From assembly GCA_948852945.1 (NCBI GenBank), contig CAQPBJ010000019.1:1-28849 (forward strand): 28,849 nucleotides of DNA, given 5' to 3'. Positions 5,666 to 13,972 of this stretch are shown piece after piece. The notes below the pieces were generated by a model, which worked only from the letters and a program-made list of their open reading frames with translations, did no database searches and was not told the DNA's origin. Position numbers and translations under genes: made by a program. Positions within the stretch are counted from its first letter, which is position 1, and each line of letters starts with the position of its first letter. This DNA comes from an uncultured Clostridia bacterium. GTDB taxonomy: Bacteria > Bacillota > Clostridia > TANB77 > CAG-508.

Positions 5666-7862
5666 CTATTTATTACGTTTTACATCATAAACGCTATCAA
5701 CCTTTCTAAGTGTTCTAATTAATTTATTCAATTCCTCCAAATTCTCAAGCTCAACCGTAATATCAATAATAGCAATTCTCTCTTTAGTAGTTTTAGTATT
5801 AACACCCATAATATTAAACTTAGTAGCAGTAACCTCTTTAATAACATCAGCAAGCAACCCTTGTCTATCATTTGCATAAACAGCAATATCAACATTATAA
5901 CTAGTTTTAACCTCTCCTGCCCAGTAAACATCAATCATTCTATTTTCTTCTGAAAGCAAATCATTAATATTAATACAATCAGCTCTATGAACTGAAACAC
6001 CTCTACCTTTAGTTATATATCCAACAATTTGATCACCTGGAAGAGGATTACAACATCTAGAAAGTTTTACTAAACAATTATCAATTCCTTCGACAATAAC
6101 ACCTGTTTTAGAAGGTTTTGTTAAAGTTTTCTTAGAAGCAAGTTCTGAAATTGTTTTTTCTAAATCTTCTTCTTTGTGTTCCTTTTTATATTCTTCTAAA
6201 AGTCTTGCAATTATTTTTGTAGCAGATATAGCTCCAAAACCAATACTTGCATACATATCTTCTAAAGAATTGTATTTATATCTATCTAAAGCAATTTGTA
6301 CCCATTCCGGCTTAAATAAATCACTATGCTTCATTCCTAGTTTTTTAATATCTTTTTCTAAAATTTCTTTACCTTTTTCGATATTTTCTTCTCTTTGAGC
6401 TTTTTTATACCATTGTTGAATTCTAGTTTTAGCACCACTACTTTTAACAAATTTTAGCCAATCACGACTAGGACCTTTAGCTGAATCTGATGTAATAATT
6501 TCAACAATATCTCCATTTTGAAGCTTTGTAATTATTGGCATCATCTTACTATTAATTTTAGCTCCAATCATTCTATGTCCTACTTGCTCGTGTATTGAAT
6601 ATGCTAAATCTATTGGTGTACTTCCTCTAGGTAAAACTTTTATATCGCCCTTAGGAGTAAATACATGAACTTCATCTTCAAATAATTCTTTTTTCAATGT
6701 ATTTAAAAATTCATCTGGATTTTCTGTATTCTTTTGCCACTCCAAAGTTTCACGAAGCCACGCCAATTTATCTTCTTTAACTACTACTGCTTTTTTCTTT
6801 CCTTTATTGCTTTGTTCTTTATAAGCCCAGTGTGCTGCTATACCAAACTCAGCAATTCTATGCATATCCCAAGTTCTAATTTGTACTTCAAATGGCGTTC
6901 CTTTAGGACCAATTAAAGTTGTATGTATAGACTGATACATGTTTTTCTTAGGAACAGATATATAATCTTTAAATCTACCTGGCATTGGATTATATAAATC
7001 ATGAACTATACCTAAAACAGCATAACAATCCCTAACTGAATTTACTAAAATTCTTAATGCAAATAAATCATATACTTGATCTAATGTAGAATTATCTCTT
7101 TGCATTTTTCTATATATACTATAAATGTGTTTTGCTCTTCCTGTTACTTCTGCAACTATTTTAGCATTCTTTAATTCATCTCTAATGTCATCCATAATTT
7201 TATCAATAAAAGCTAAACGTTCATCTCTTTTTTTATCTAACCCTTTAACTATTTCATGATATTCATCTGGATATAAATATTTAAAAGATAAATCTTCAAG
7301 CTCCCATTTTAAAGAATATATACCTAAACGATTAGCAAGTGGTGCATATAAATCCATAGTTTCACGTGCGTTTGCTATTTGTCTATCTCTACTTAGAAAT
7401 TTTAATGTCCTCATATTATGAAGTCTATCAGCAAGTTTAATTAAAATAACTCTGATATCTTTTCCCATTGCTAAAAACATTTTTCTATAATCTTCAACTT
7501 GTTGTTCTTCTTTAGTTGTATATTGAAGTTTACCAAGTTTTGTAACTCCATCTACCATTTCGGCAACTGGCTCACCAAATTCTTTTATTAAATCTTCGTG
7601 TGTTGTCTCTGTATCTTCAACAACATCATGTAAAAGAGCTGCGCAAATAGTGTCTGTATCTAATTCTAATCCAGCTAAAACATAAGCAACTTGAATAGGG
7701 TGAATTATATAAGGTTCACCTGATTTTCGCTTTTGATCTCCGATGCTTTGCCTTAGCATAGTTATAAGCTTTTGTTATTTTTTTAACATCAACTCTTTTA
7801 TTCTTTTCCTTTGCTACTTTTATAACATCATCAATATTTCTCTCAACTGTATCATCCTTCAT
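5666..7862 (-). CDS. rel: Bifunctional (p)ppGpp synthetase/hydrolase Rel, with apparent frameshift
   Basis: Rel makes and degrades the stringent-response alarmone (p)ppGpp. The gene reads in two frames. ATG 7860-7862 (AAGGAG upstream, overlapping the recJ stop) opens 40 codons ending KAYNYAKAKH at 7743. The family motif then continues as GDQKRKSGEPYIIHP in another frame from 7741, as if the C at 7742 (minus strand) were an extra base. Joined, the product is 731 residues, a normal Rel length. It has the HD hydrolase (ALLHDVVEDTETT, KLADRLHNMRTL), synthetase (GRAKHIYSIYRKM, RFKDYISVPKKNMYQSIHT), TGS (VHVFTPKGDIKVLPRGST), a zinc-finger region (RCCNPLPGDQIVGYITKGRG) and a C-terminal ACT domain. 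The long frame alone, from ATG 7757-7759, keeps the metal ligands but loses the first helix. Sequencing error, mutation or recoding are all possible. Confidence 0.9.
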
Positions 7863-7876
7863 ACAAACAGCTCCTT

Positions 7877-9565
7877 CTACAATGATTTCATAATATCTTT
7901 CATATTTATTTGTATAAAATCTTTTCCGTTAAATGAGTTTATTTCTAACATTCCAGCAATATCAACTTTATCACCAATTGTATATTCCTTAGAAAATTCT
8001 CCCATATTAAATCCTATTGCATTAATTAATATATTTCCATCTTTCAATGTTAGTTTTAAATGTTTACCATCTGATAAAGCTCTTATAGAATCAATTTTTA
8101 AATTCTTATATACAAAAACTGGTCTTCTATTTGACTCTCCAAAAGGTTCTAAAACATCTAATTCTTTAACTATTTTTTCATCAATATCTTTCATTTCAAC
8201 TGGTTTATCAATTTCTAGAATTGGTAGTAAATCACTAATATCTTTTTCATTAACATATTTATTAAAGTCTTCTTTAAATCTATTGAAATTCTTTCTTTCT
8301 AAGCTAAGTCCTACTGCCATTTCATGTCCACCATATTTATCTAAATGTTTTGACATATTTACTAAAGCCTCATGTAAATCAAATCCTGGTATACTTCTTC
8401 CTGAGCCTTTTCCATTTTCTCCTTCAAAACAAACTAATATAGATGGTTTGTAATATATTTCTGTAATTTTTGATGACACTATTCCTATAACACCATGATG
8501 CCAATTTGAACTTCCAAGAACAATAGCGTTATTCTTTTTATCTTCTTTTTCCATCATTTTAATAGCTTCATCAAAAATATTTTTTTCGATTTCTTGTCTT
8601 TCTCTATTAAATTTATTAAGCTCTTCAGTTATTTTTTCGGCTTCTTCAATGCTATCTGTTAAAAAAAGCTTAAGTGCTTCTTCTTCACGCCCCATTCTTC
8701 CACAAGCATTAATTCTAGGTGCTATACCAAAAGATATTGTATTAGAATTAACCAGTTTATATCCTGAAGCATTTAATAATGTTCTAAGTCCTGGATTTCT
8801 AGTAACCTCAACTAATTTTAAACCAAGCTTTGCAATAACTCTATTTTCATCTATTAATGGAACAATATCAGAAATGGTTCCAATACATACTATATCTAAA
8901 TATTTTAAATATTCTTTCTCTTCAATTCCAAGCTTCATTCCTAATGCTTGTGTAAGTTTAAATACAACTCCACATCCTGCTAAACTATTAAATGGATATT
9001 TTGTATTATCCTTTCTCTTTAAGTCTATAACTGCAATTGCTGGAGGTAATTTTTCCATAGGTTCATGGTGATCTGTAACTATTGTTTCTAACCCTAAACT
9101 ATTTGCATATTCTATTTCTTCTATTCCTGAAATACCACAATCTACTGTTATAATTAACGTATATCCTTGCTCATGTATGCTATCTATTGCTTTTTTATTA
9201 AGACCATATCCTTCATTTAATCTATTAGGAATATAATATCCTGCATCTAATCCACACGTCTTTAAAAATTTTTTAAGTACAGTTATACTAGTAATTCCAT
9301 CAACATCATAATCTCCATAAATAATTACTTTTTCCTGATTTTCAATTGCTTTTACAATTCTCTCAACAGCAATTTCCATATCTGGCATTAAATATGGATC
9401 ATGAAAATCATTTCGCGTAGGATTTAAGAAAACTTCAATATCTTTTTCATCAGTTATTTCTCTATTTACTAAAACAGTAGCTAATAAATTTGAAACATCG
9501 AATTTTTCTTGTATTTTTTTTACTTTTTCTTCATCAATCTCTTTGTATTCCCATTTTTTTCGCAT
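7877..9565 (-). CDS. recJ: Single-stranded-DNA-specific exonuclease RecJ
   Basis: RecJ degrades single-stranded DNA 5' to 3' in recombination and mismatch or base-excision repair. The 562 residues match the length of the short Firmicute form. Visible motifs are the DHH-family IIYGDYDVDGITS (81-93), TVDCGISG (140-147), VTDHHEP (163-169), GCGVVFKL, the DHHA1 motif WHHGVIGIVSSKI, GSGRSIPGFDLHEAL and KYGGHEMAVGLS, then a C-terminal OB-like region. ATG has GGAGA upstream. rel follows 14 bp after its stop, with the rel ribosome binding site overlapping the stop codon, so the two form an operon. Confidence 0.96.
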   Translation of the reverse strand: MRKKWEYKEIDEEKVKKIQEKFDVSNLLATVLVNREITDEKDIEVFLNPTRNDFHDPYLMPDMEIAVERIVKAIENQEKVIIYGDYDVDGITSITVLKKFLKTCGLDAGYYIPNRLNEGYGLNKKAIDSIHEQGYTLIITVDCGISGIEEIEYANSLGLETIVTDHHEPMEKLPPAIAVIDLKRKDNTKYPFNSLAGCGVVFKLTQALGMKLGIEEKEYLKYLDIVCIGTISDIVPLIDENRVIAKLGLKLVEVTRNPGLRTLLNASGYKLVNSNTISFGIAPRINACGRMGREEEALKLFLTDSIEEAEKITEELNKFNRERQEIEKNIFDEAIKMMEKEDKKNNAIVLGSSNWHHGVIGIVSSKITEIYYKPSILVCFEGENGKGSGRSIPGFDLHEALVNMSKHLDKYGGHEMAVGLSLERKNFNRFKEDFNKYVNEKDISDLLPILEIDKPVEMKDIDEKIVKELDVLEPFGESNRRPVFVYKNLKIDSIRALSDGKHLKLTLKDGNILINAIGFNMGEFSKEYTIGDKVDIAGMLEINSFNGKDFIQINMKDIMKSL

Positions 9566-9595
9566 CTTTTTCTCCTAAATTAACAATTCCCGTAT

Positions 9596-9624
9596 ATTAT
9601 ATATTATTTTTTTTAATTTTTAAA
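9596..9624 (-). promoter_or_regulatory. Possible promoter for recJ operon
   Basis: A perfect TATAAT (9596-9601) with a poor -35, TTTAAA (9619-9624), at 17 bp on the minus strand. It lies in the only gap upstream of recJ, after a terminator. The surrounding sequence is almost all A and T, so this is tentative. Confidence 0.35.
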
Positions 9625-9689
9625 TACTTTTTTCTCACTATTATCAATATTTTCGTGTTTTATTTAATAATTATACATAGTCAACTAAA

Positions 9690-9715
9690 AAACAGGCTAT
9701 ACATAATAGCCTGTT
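9690..9715 (-). terminator. Intrinsic terminator after the DUF1292-like gene
   Basis: A 10-bp perfect stem AACAGGCTAT (9691-9700) with ATAGCCTGTT (9706-9715) and a 5-base loop. It is followed on the minus strand by six T. It separates the PP2C/DUF1292 unit from recJ. Confidence 0.85.
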
Positions 9716-9727
9716 TCATTTTAAAAA

Positions 9728-10018
9728 TTAATTTTCATTATTTTCATCAGTTATTTTAGCAAAATGTTCTAATATATTATTCATTATATCTGTAAGCATT
9801 ACATTTTCATCATGTGTCAAATTTCTATCAACACGTATAGTATCTTCGTCTATTGTTTCATATGAACCTGCATTTAAAACTAATTGTTTATTTTCATTTT
9901 CATAATATCCTGTATAAATTACATAACTTTTTCCTGTAATTCCAGCATCAAATGAAGAAAAAATTTCATATTTACCTTTTTCATTTTCTTCATTAATTAT
10001 TGTCATTATATCTTTCAT
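9728..10018 (-). CDS. Small DUF1292-like protein
   Basis: A 96-residue acidic soluble protein. The pattern NEKGKYEIFSSFDAGITGKS followed by YVIYTGYYENENKQ resembles DUF1292 proteins (a short beta sheet beginning 'G.E.E.EVL..F...GK.Y.V...'). The match is by eye and not decisive. The last third is a predicted helix with an acidic end. It starts 5 bp after the stop of the PP2C gene and shares its transcript, ending at the terminator 9690-9715. No function is known for the family; its position suggests a role with the phosphatase, but that is inference only. Confidence 0.6.
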   Translation of the reverse strand: MKDIMTIINEENEKGKYEIFSSFDAGITGKSYVIYTGYYENENKQLVLNAGSYETIDEDTIRVDRNLTHDENVMLTDIMNNILEHFAKITDENNEN

Positions 10019-10023
10019 ATTAC

Positions 10024-11541
10024 TTATCTCTCACTTCCTTCTTCTTTATCTTCAACTCTTCTTTTATCAAATACTACAGCTGATGTATTATCTTTTCCAG
10101 CTTCTATTCTTGTTATATATTCTGGATTACCTCCATATTCTGGTTTAAGACTATATGAAGTTACAGCTTGATCTACAATTTTAGCAGCTAATTTTGCAGT
10201 TGGAGTATTTTTAGTAACTGTAAATAATTGAGTATCTGATAAACAATCAGTAACTCCATCACTAAATAACATTAACGCTTTATATGACTCATTTTTCAAT
10301 CTAGTAAAGCTTGCTTGAATTGGTGATTTACTTCCAGCTCCTAAACATTTAGTTAATATATTATTTCCTCTTTTAAATCTTAACTTTTCTTTCTCAGATC
10401 TTCTTAATCTAAGCTCACTTGGTGTTAACTGTCTTCTTCCTTCTTTTTTCATAAAGTCATCCCACTTTTTCTTAAAAGCCAAAAAGTTTAAATTATCATC
10501 AACAGTTACTTGTTGTAAATGATCTCTTGCATCATATATATAACATCTTGAATCACCTATACTTGCTACTGTTGTAAAGTTTTCTCCTACAATTGCTCCT
10601 ACATATGTTGAACCAGAACCTGGTGCAGAACTTAAAATATTTTCATTTATCTCATTTAATTTTTTATTCCATTCGTTTTGTAAATATTGACTATTTTTGT
10701 CTTCAAAAATCTCTGCAGGTAAACCTTCAAACCAAGTTACCATTTGTTTTGCTATTTCTTGACTAGCTTTATCTCCATCAACTGCTCCACCCATGCCATC
10801 AGCAACCATTAAGAATTTATATTTATTATTTTCAGGATGATACAACATTAATACAGAATCTTGTTGAGTATCTCTTGTATTTCCCATATCAGTAATAGCC
10901 ACCATATCATCACCTAACATATATTCTCTTCTAGGTCTTGGTGTTAGTTTTTGCTCTCTCATCTCATTCTGCAAAGCTATTTGTCTTCCATCTAAAACTT
11001 CTTCACGACAATAATTTACTAATTGACTATTAACATTTAAATTGCTAACCTGATATTTAGGATCAATTGTTTGTTCAATCTTTTTAGTAACAGTTCTTCT
11101 TTGTTCGTCCAATTGAGTCATCTCTAATTGAGAATACTTAGAACAAACCATTCTTGCAATATCATCAGCTTGCAATCCTCCAATATTTTTTTGCTGTCCT
11201 AGTAAACATTTTTTCATTTGTTCAATAGCATCATCATGTCCTAATGATATCATTTTCAAACTAAAAACTAACTCATCATCATTTTCTGGCTGTCTTAATT
11301 TTGACATTTGGAAAAAATATTCAGCTAAATATACAGCTAATTCTTCTCGATCAATACTTCTAATCTTATCTCTACTTTCATTAGTTCTAGTAAAGAAATT
11401 CAAATTTCCCTCTTTTAAATATTTTGTTAATGCTTCTACTACCTGTCTTATTCCATTAGCGGTATTCTTTTCTCCATCAGCTCTTACTGAAAACATTTTG
11501 TATGTTCCATATAGTCCTTCATCTAATTTACTAATATCCAT
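10024..11541 (-). CDS. PP2C-family serine/threonine phosphatase with N-terminal extension
   Basis: This is a metal-dependent protein phosphatase of the PPM/PP2C family, 505 residues from ATG 11539-11541. That start has AAGGA six bases upstream, while the ATG at 11547 lies too close to it. The catalytic domain begins near residue 210: TDMGNTRDTQQDS, then VADGMGGAVDGDKAS (metal Asp near 248), GSGSTYVGAIVG, VASIGDSRCYIYD, LMLFSDGVTDCLSD and a final GKDNTSAVVF. The first 205 residues are mostly helical, without a membrane segment, and I recognise no domain there. The final repertoire of substrates is unknown. No kinase gene is in the window. A promoter at 11579-11606 precedes it. Confidence 0.9.
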   Translation of the reverse strand: MDISKLDEGLYGTYKMFSVRADGEKNTANGIRQVVEALTKYLKEGNLNFFTRTNESRDKIRSIDREELAVYLAEYFFQMSKLRQPENDDELVFSLKMISLGHDDAIEQMKKCLLGQQKNIGGLQADDIARMVCSKYSQLEMTQLDEQRRTVTKKIEQTIDPKYQVSNLNVNSQLVNYCREEVLDGRQIALQNEMREQKLTPRPRREYMLGDDMVAITDMGNTRDTQQDSVLMLYHPENNKYKFLMVADGMGGAVDGDKASQEIAKQMVTWFEGLPAEIFEDKNSQYLQNEWNKKLNEINENILSSAPGSGSTYVGAIVGENFTTVASIGDSRCYIYDARDHLQQVTVDDNLNFLAFKKKWDDFMKKEGRRQLTPSELRLRRSEKEKLRFKRGNNILTKCLGAGSKSPIQASFTRLKNESYKALMLFSDGVTDCLSDTQLFTVTKNTPTAKLAAKIVDQAVTSYSLKPEYGGNPEYITRIEAGKDNTSAVVFDKRRVEDKEEGSER

Positions 11542-11578
11542 ATGCATTCCTTCTATATATTAAAATAATTTCAATAAA

Positions 11579-11606
11579 ATTATACCATATAAAAACATTA
11601 CTTCAA
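11579..11606 (-). promoter_or_regulatory. Extended -10 promoter for the PP2C gene
   Basis: On the minus strand TGGTATAAT (TATAAT at 11579-11584 with an extended TG) is preceded by TTGAAG (11601-11606) at 16 bp. It lies about 37 bp upstream of the start codon. Confidence 0.6.
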
Positions 11607-11707
11607 TTACAATTGTGTTACTTTTTATCACTTTATAAATATTTTTTTCATATTTTATAATATATACTTCAAAATTTTCTAACACAATAAAAAAAGGAGG
11701 AAATTAA

Positions 11708-12025
11708 ATGTTTAGAAATTGTAACTCTTGTGGTAATGAAACAGACAATAACTCAATTTATGAAGATAATAACATTCAGCTTCCAAGCAATCCTAATTCA
11801 TGTAAATGTGGTTTTGAAAGCACTTCTGGTTTCCCAACTACTTGGATGTATGCTCATAGTTATGTAGTAAATCAAAAAATGAATCAAATATATACTCCAG
11901 AAGTTGGATTAAAAATGGGAACAATATTTCCTGAACTAGTAAGTCCTTATTGTCCAAATCAATCATTAGAAGAAATAAACTATTTAAAAAGAACAAATAA
12001 AATCGGAGGTGGATGTAATTCATGA
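11708..12025 (+). CDS. cotJA: Spore coat-associated protein CotJA
   Basis: CotJA is a small component of the spore coat made with CotJB and CotJC in the mother cell. The 105 residues end in the family signature: AHSYVVNQKMNQIYTPEVGL, then KMGTIFPELVSPY. The N-terminal 40 residues are specific to this lineage and hold four cysteines in CxxC and CxC arrangements (CNSCG, CKCGF). A strong AGGAGG lies seven bases before the ATG. Its stop overlaps the start of cotJB by four bases (ATGA). The 160-bp upstream gap shows no promoter I can assign with confidence; sigma-E control is expected from Bacillus. Confidence 0.88.
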   Translation: MFRNCNSCGNETDNNSIYEDNNIQLPSNPNSCKCGFESTSGFPTTWMYAHSYVVNQKMNQIYTPEVGLKMGTIFPELVSPYCPNQSLEEINYLKRTNKIGGGCNS

Positions 12026-12315
12026 ATGAAGATATAAATAATATGTCTCGTGAAGATTTAATGTATAAAATACAAGGTATTAATTTTTCATTAATAGAAT
12101 TAGCTCTATATTTAGACACACATCCAGATGACAGAAGAGCTATTTACTTTCACAACCAAAAGGCAAATGAACTTAGAATGTTAACAGAATACTATCAAAA
12201 ATTATATGGTCCATTAACTATCCAATATCCATGTGATAAATGGCGTTGGTTAGAACAACCTTGGCCATGGGAAAAAGGAGGTAATTGCTCATGTGGTTGT
12301 ACCAAAAAAAGTTAG
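12022..12315 (+). CDS. cotJB: Spore coat protein CotJB
   Basis: CotJB is the second spore-coat protein of the cotJ operon. The 97 residues show the family pattern: SREDLMYKIQGINFSLIELA, LYLDTHPDDRRAIYFHN, YGPLTIQYP and the Trp-rich WRWLEQPWPWE. A short cysteine-rich tail (NCSCGCTKKS) follows the conserved domain. The sequence coding for GG just before this tail doubles as the ribosome binding site of cotJC, whose start lies inside the cotJB 3' end. Translation of all three genes is therefore likely coupled. Confidence 0.9.
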   Translation: MNEDINNMSREDLMYKIQGINFSLIELALYLDTHPDDRRAIYFHNQKANELRMLTEYYQKLYGPLTIQYPCDKWRWLEQPWPWEKGGNCSCGCTKKS

Positions 12316-12881
12316 AATACCCTATTAAAATAAAAAATACTAATCCTAGATTAGCAAAATTTATTATTTCTCAATATGGCGGACCTGATGGTGAACTTGC
12401 TGCTTCACTTAGATATTTATCTCAAAGATTTGGTATGCCAGAAGAAAAATCTAAAGCTATATTAAATGATATTGGAACGGAAGAGTTAGCTCACTTAGAA
12501 ATGGTTGGCAGTATCGTTCATCAATTAACTGATGGCGTTCCTGCAGAAGAACTTGAAAAAGCTGGCTTAGGTGCATATTATACAGATCATGGTGTTGATG
12601 TCTATCCTTCATCTGCAGCAGGTGTTCCTTTCACAGCAGCTTATATTGCATGTAAAGGTGACCCAATTGCAAACTTACAAGAAGACTTAGCAGCAGAACA
12701 AAAAGCTCGTGCAACTTATGAAAAATTAATCAATCTTTGCGCTGATGACCCAGATGTTGTTGACCCTCTTCGTTTCTTAAGAGAACGTGAAGTTGTTCAC
12801 TTCCAAAGATTTGGTGAAGCATTAAATGGGGTTCAAGAAAAATTAGCTCAAAAAAGATTTTATCAAGGAAATATCAATTAG
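12291..12881 (+). CDS. cotJC: Spore coat manganese-catalase-like protein CotJC
   Basis: CotJC belongs to the manganese catalase family, a ferritin-like four-helix fold with a di-manganese site. It is thought to protect the spore from peroxide or to serve a structural coat role. From ATG 12291 the protein has 196 residues; GGAGG at 12277-12281 fixes this start over an upstream TTG at 12285. Likely metal ligands include the Glu in PDGELAASLRY, the Glu/His pair in TEELAHLEMVG, and the later EDLAAEQKARATYE and REREVVHFQRFGE. It ends the operon and is followed by a strong terminator. Confidence 0.93.
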   Translation: MWLYQKKLEYPIKIKNTNPRLAKFIISQYGGPDGELAASLRYLSQRFGMPEEKSKAILNDIGTEELAHLEMVGSIVHQLTDGVPAEELEKAGLGAYYTDHGVDVYPSSAAGVPFTAAYIACKGDPIANLQEDLAAEQKARATYEKLINLCADDPDVVDPLRFLREREVVHFQRFGEALNGVQEKLAQKRFYQGNIN

Positions 12882-12920
12882 ATAATCTAGTATATCTATA
12901 ATTTTTATAAAATAATATTT

Positions 12921-12958
12921 AAAAAGCTACAACTTCAAAATTGAAGTTGTAGCTTTTT
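12921..12958. terminator. Bidirectional terminator after cotJC
   Basis: An 18-bp perfect inverted repeat (12921-12938 with 12941-12958), AAAAAGCTACAACTTCAA on the left, has A and T runs at its ends. It can terminate cotJC on plus and the convergent minus-strand unit ending at 12993. Confidence 0.9.
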
Positions 12959-12992
12959 ATCTTATGTATCTTTAGCAAATCATAATTATTCT

Positions 12993-13160
12993 TCAATTAT
13001 ATAGCAATCTATTCATCTCTGCTTCTGTCAAAATCGTATTTTCTTCTTCATCATCTTTTGTTATAACCTCTGCTATCTTCTTCTCTCTAACAAATAATAA
13101 TATACTTAATAATATAATCAATATTGCAACACAAATTCCAGTAATAATTTTCTTTTTCAT
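12993..13160 (-). CDS. Small single-pass membrane protein (55 aa)
   Basis: A short reading frame from ATG 13158-13160 to TGA 12993-12995, with GGGAG about seven bases upstream. It starts MKKKIITGICVAILIILLSI, continues with more hydrophobic residues to about 24, then an acidic tail (DDEEEN) and a helical end TEAEMNRLLYN. The layout is Lys-rich start, one membrane helix, charged exterior. This matches the neighbouring anchored proteins, but I recognise no family. There is no room for its own promoter after the upstream terminator (13183-13210), so it may be expressed by read-through. Confidence 0.6.
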   Translation of the reverse strand: MKKKIITGICVAILIILLSILLFVREKKIAEVITKDDEEENTILTEAEMNRLLYN

Positions 13161-13182
13161 ATATATTCTCCCAGCAAAAAGT

Positions 13183-13210
13183 AAAAGGAAAGATATACAT
13201 CTTTCCTTTT
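13183..13210 (-). terminator. Terminator after the 238-aa anchored protein
   Basis: A 12-bp perfect stem AAAAGGAAAGAT (13183-13194) with ATCTTTCCTTTT (13199-13210) and a 4-base loop. On the minus strand it is followed by ACTTTTTG, an interrupted T run. The small gene at 12993-13160 lies just downstream, so termination may be partial. Confidence 0.65.
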
Positions 13211-13217
13211 GAAAAAT

Positions 13218-13934
13218 TTATTTTGATTTTTTCATATCTATATCTTGTTCTTTTAAAGATTCAACAAAGAATTCGATAACACTATCATCATCTTCTACAC
13301 CTTTGTAATCAGATCTTTTTGTTTTGCTTAAATCAATTTCAATTTCTAATGTTTCATCATCAACCCAATTTACATTTGAAGTTATTTTCGAATCAGCAAC
13401 TCCTAATTCTGAAGCCATCTCTGTTCCTAATGAACCCATTGTAGAATCTAATTGTTGATGAATTAATTCAACAAATTCTTCATAAGTATATGCATCAGAT
13501 GTACCTACTGCATCTTCAAAAGTTTTCTTGAAGTATTTTGCTAGTTCAGCTTTTATAACCATTTTAGATATTGTATCATCATCACCATCAACAGTTAATG
13601 TCCAAGTTGTATCTTTTAATTCATCTGTACCCATTAATTTTGTCATATCAATTGTTCCAGAATATTTTGTTGCTTTGCTTTCTTCTTCATCGTCATCTTC
13701 ATCATCATTGTTATCTTTGCTTTCATTTTTATTATTTTTCTTATCTTCTTTTTCATCATCATTAGATTTTGAAGTATTAGTTTCATTTTTCTTAGATGTC
13801 TTTTCATCATCTTTATCTTTATTCATATTTATTACTGCGAAAGCTCCTACAGCCACACATAAAATTACTAAAACAGCAATAATTATGATATATACTTTTG
13901 CTCCTCCCTTTTCTTTCAATAGTTTCTCTTTCAT
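13218..13934 (-). CDS. Membrane-anchored protein with acidic linker, unknown function
   Basis: A 238-residue protein I do not recognise. It has a Lys-rich start (MKEKLLKEKGG), one membrane helix at about 14-36 (VYIIIIAVLVILCVAVGAFA), and a long low-complexity linker rich in Lys, Asp, Glu, Asn and Ser (about 40-87). A folded domain follows, with WTLTVDGDDDTISKMVIKAE and WVDDETLEIEIDLSKTK, probably a mixed alpha/beta domain outside the membrane. GGGGGA lies about eight bases before the ATG. It is the last gene of the operon that includes the glycosyltransferase 39 bp upstream. The plan resembles the anchored paralogues at 17921-22146, but sequence similarity is not clear. Confidence 0.7.
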   Translation of the reverse strand: MKEKLLKEKGGAKVYIIIIAVLVILCVAVGAFAVINMNKDKDDEKTSKKNETNTSKSNDDEKEDKKNNKNESKDNNDDEDDDEEESKATKYSGTIDMTKLMGTDELKDTTWTLTVDGDDDTISKMVIKAELAKYFKKTFEDAVGTSDAYTYEEFVELIHQQLDSTMGSLGTEMASELGVADSKITSNVNWVDDETLEIEIDLSKTKRSDYKGVEDDDSVIEFFVESLKEQDIDMKKSK

Positions 13935-13972
13935 AAAAAAATCCCCCTTTAAAATTTAATATTTTTAATATT

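Noticed and set aside
7743..8453. 236-codon plus-strand frame opposite rel and recJ
   Set aside because: It runs antisense to two clearly recognised genes, consists mainly of Ile, Leu, Phe and Ser from AT-rich complement, and has no ribosome binding site.
11548..11707. Sigma-E promoter for cotJABC
   Set aside because: Sigma-E control is expected, and CATATTTT and TCATATT stretches occur, but no pair has both boxes at the right spacing.
13528..13959. Plus-strand Ser- or His-rich frames opposite the acidic-linker protein
   Set aside because: They are the complement of Asp/Glu codon runs in the gene at 13218-13934.
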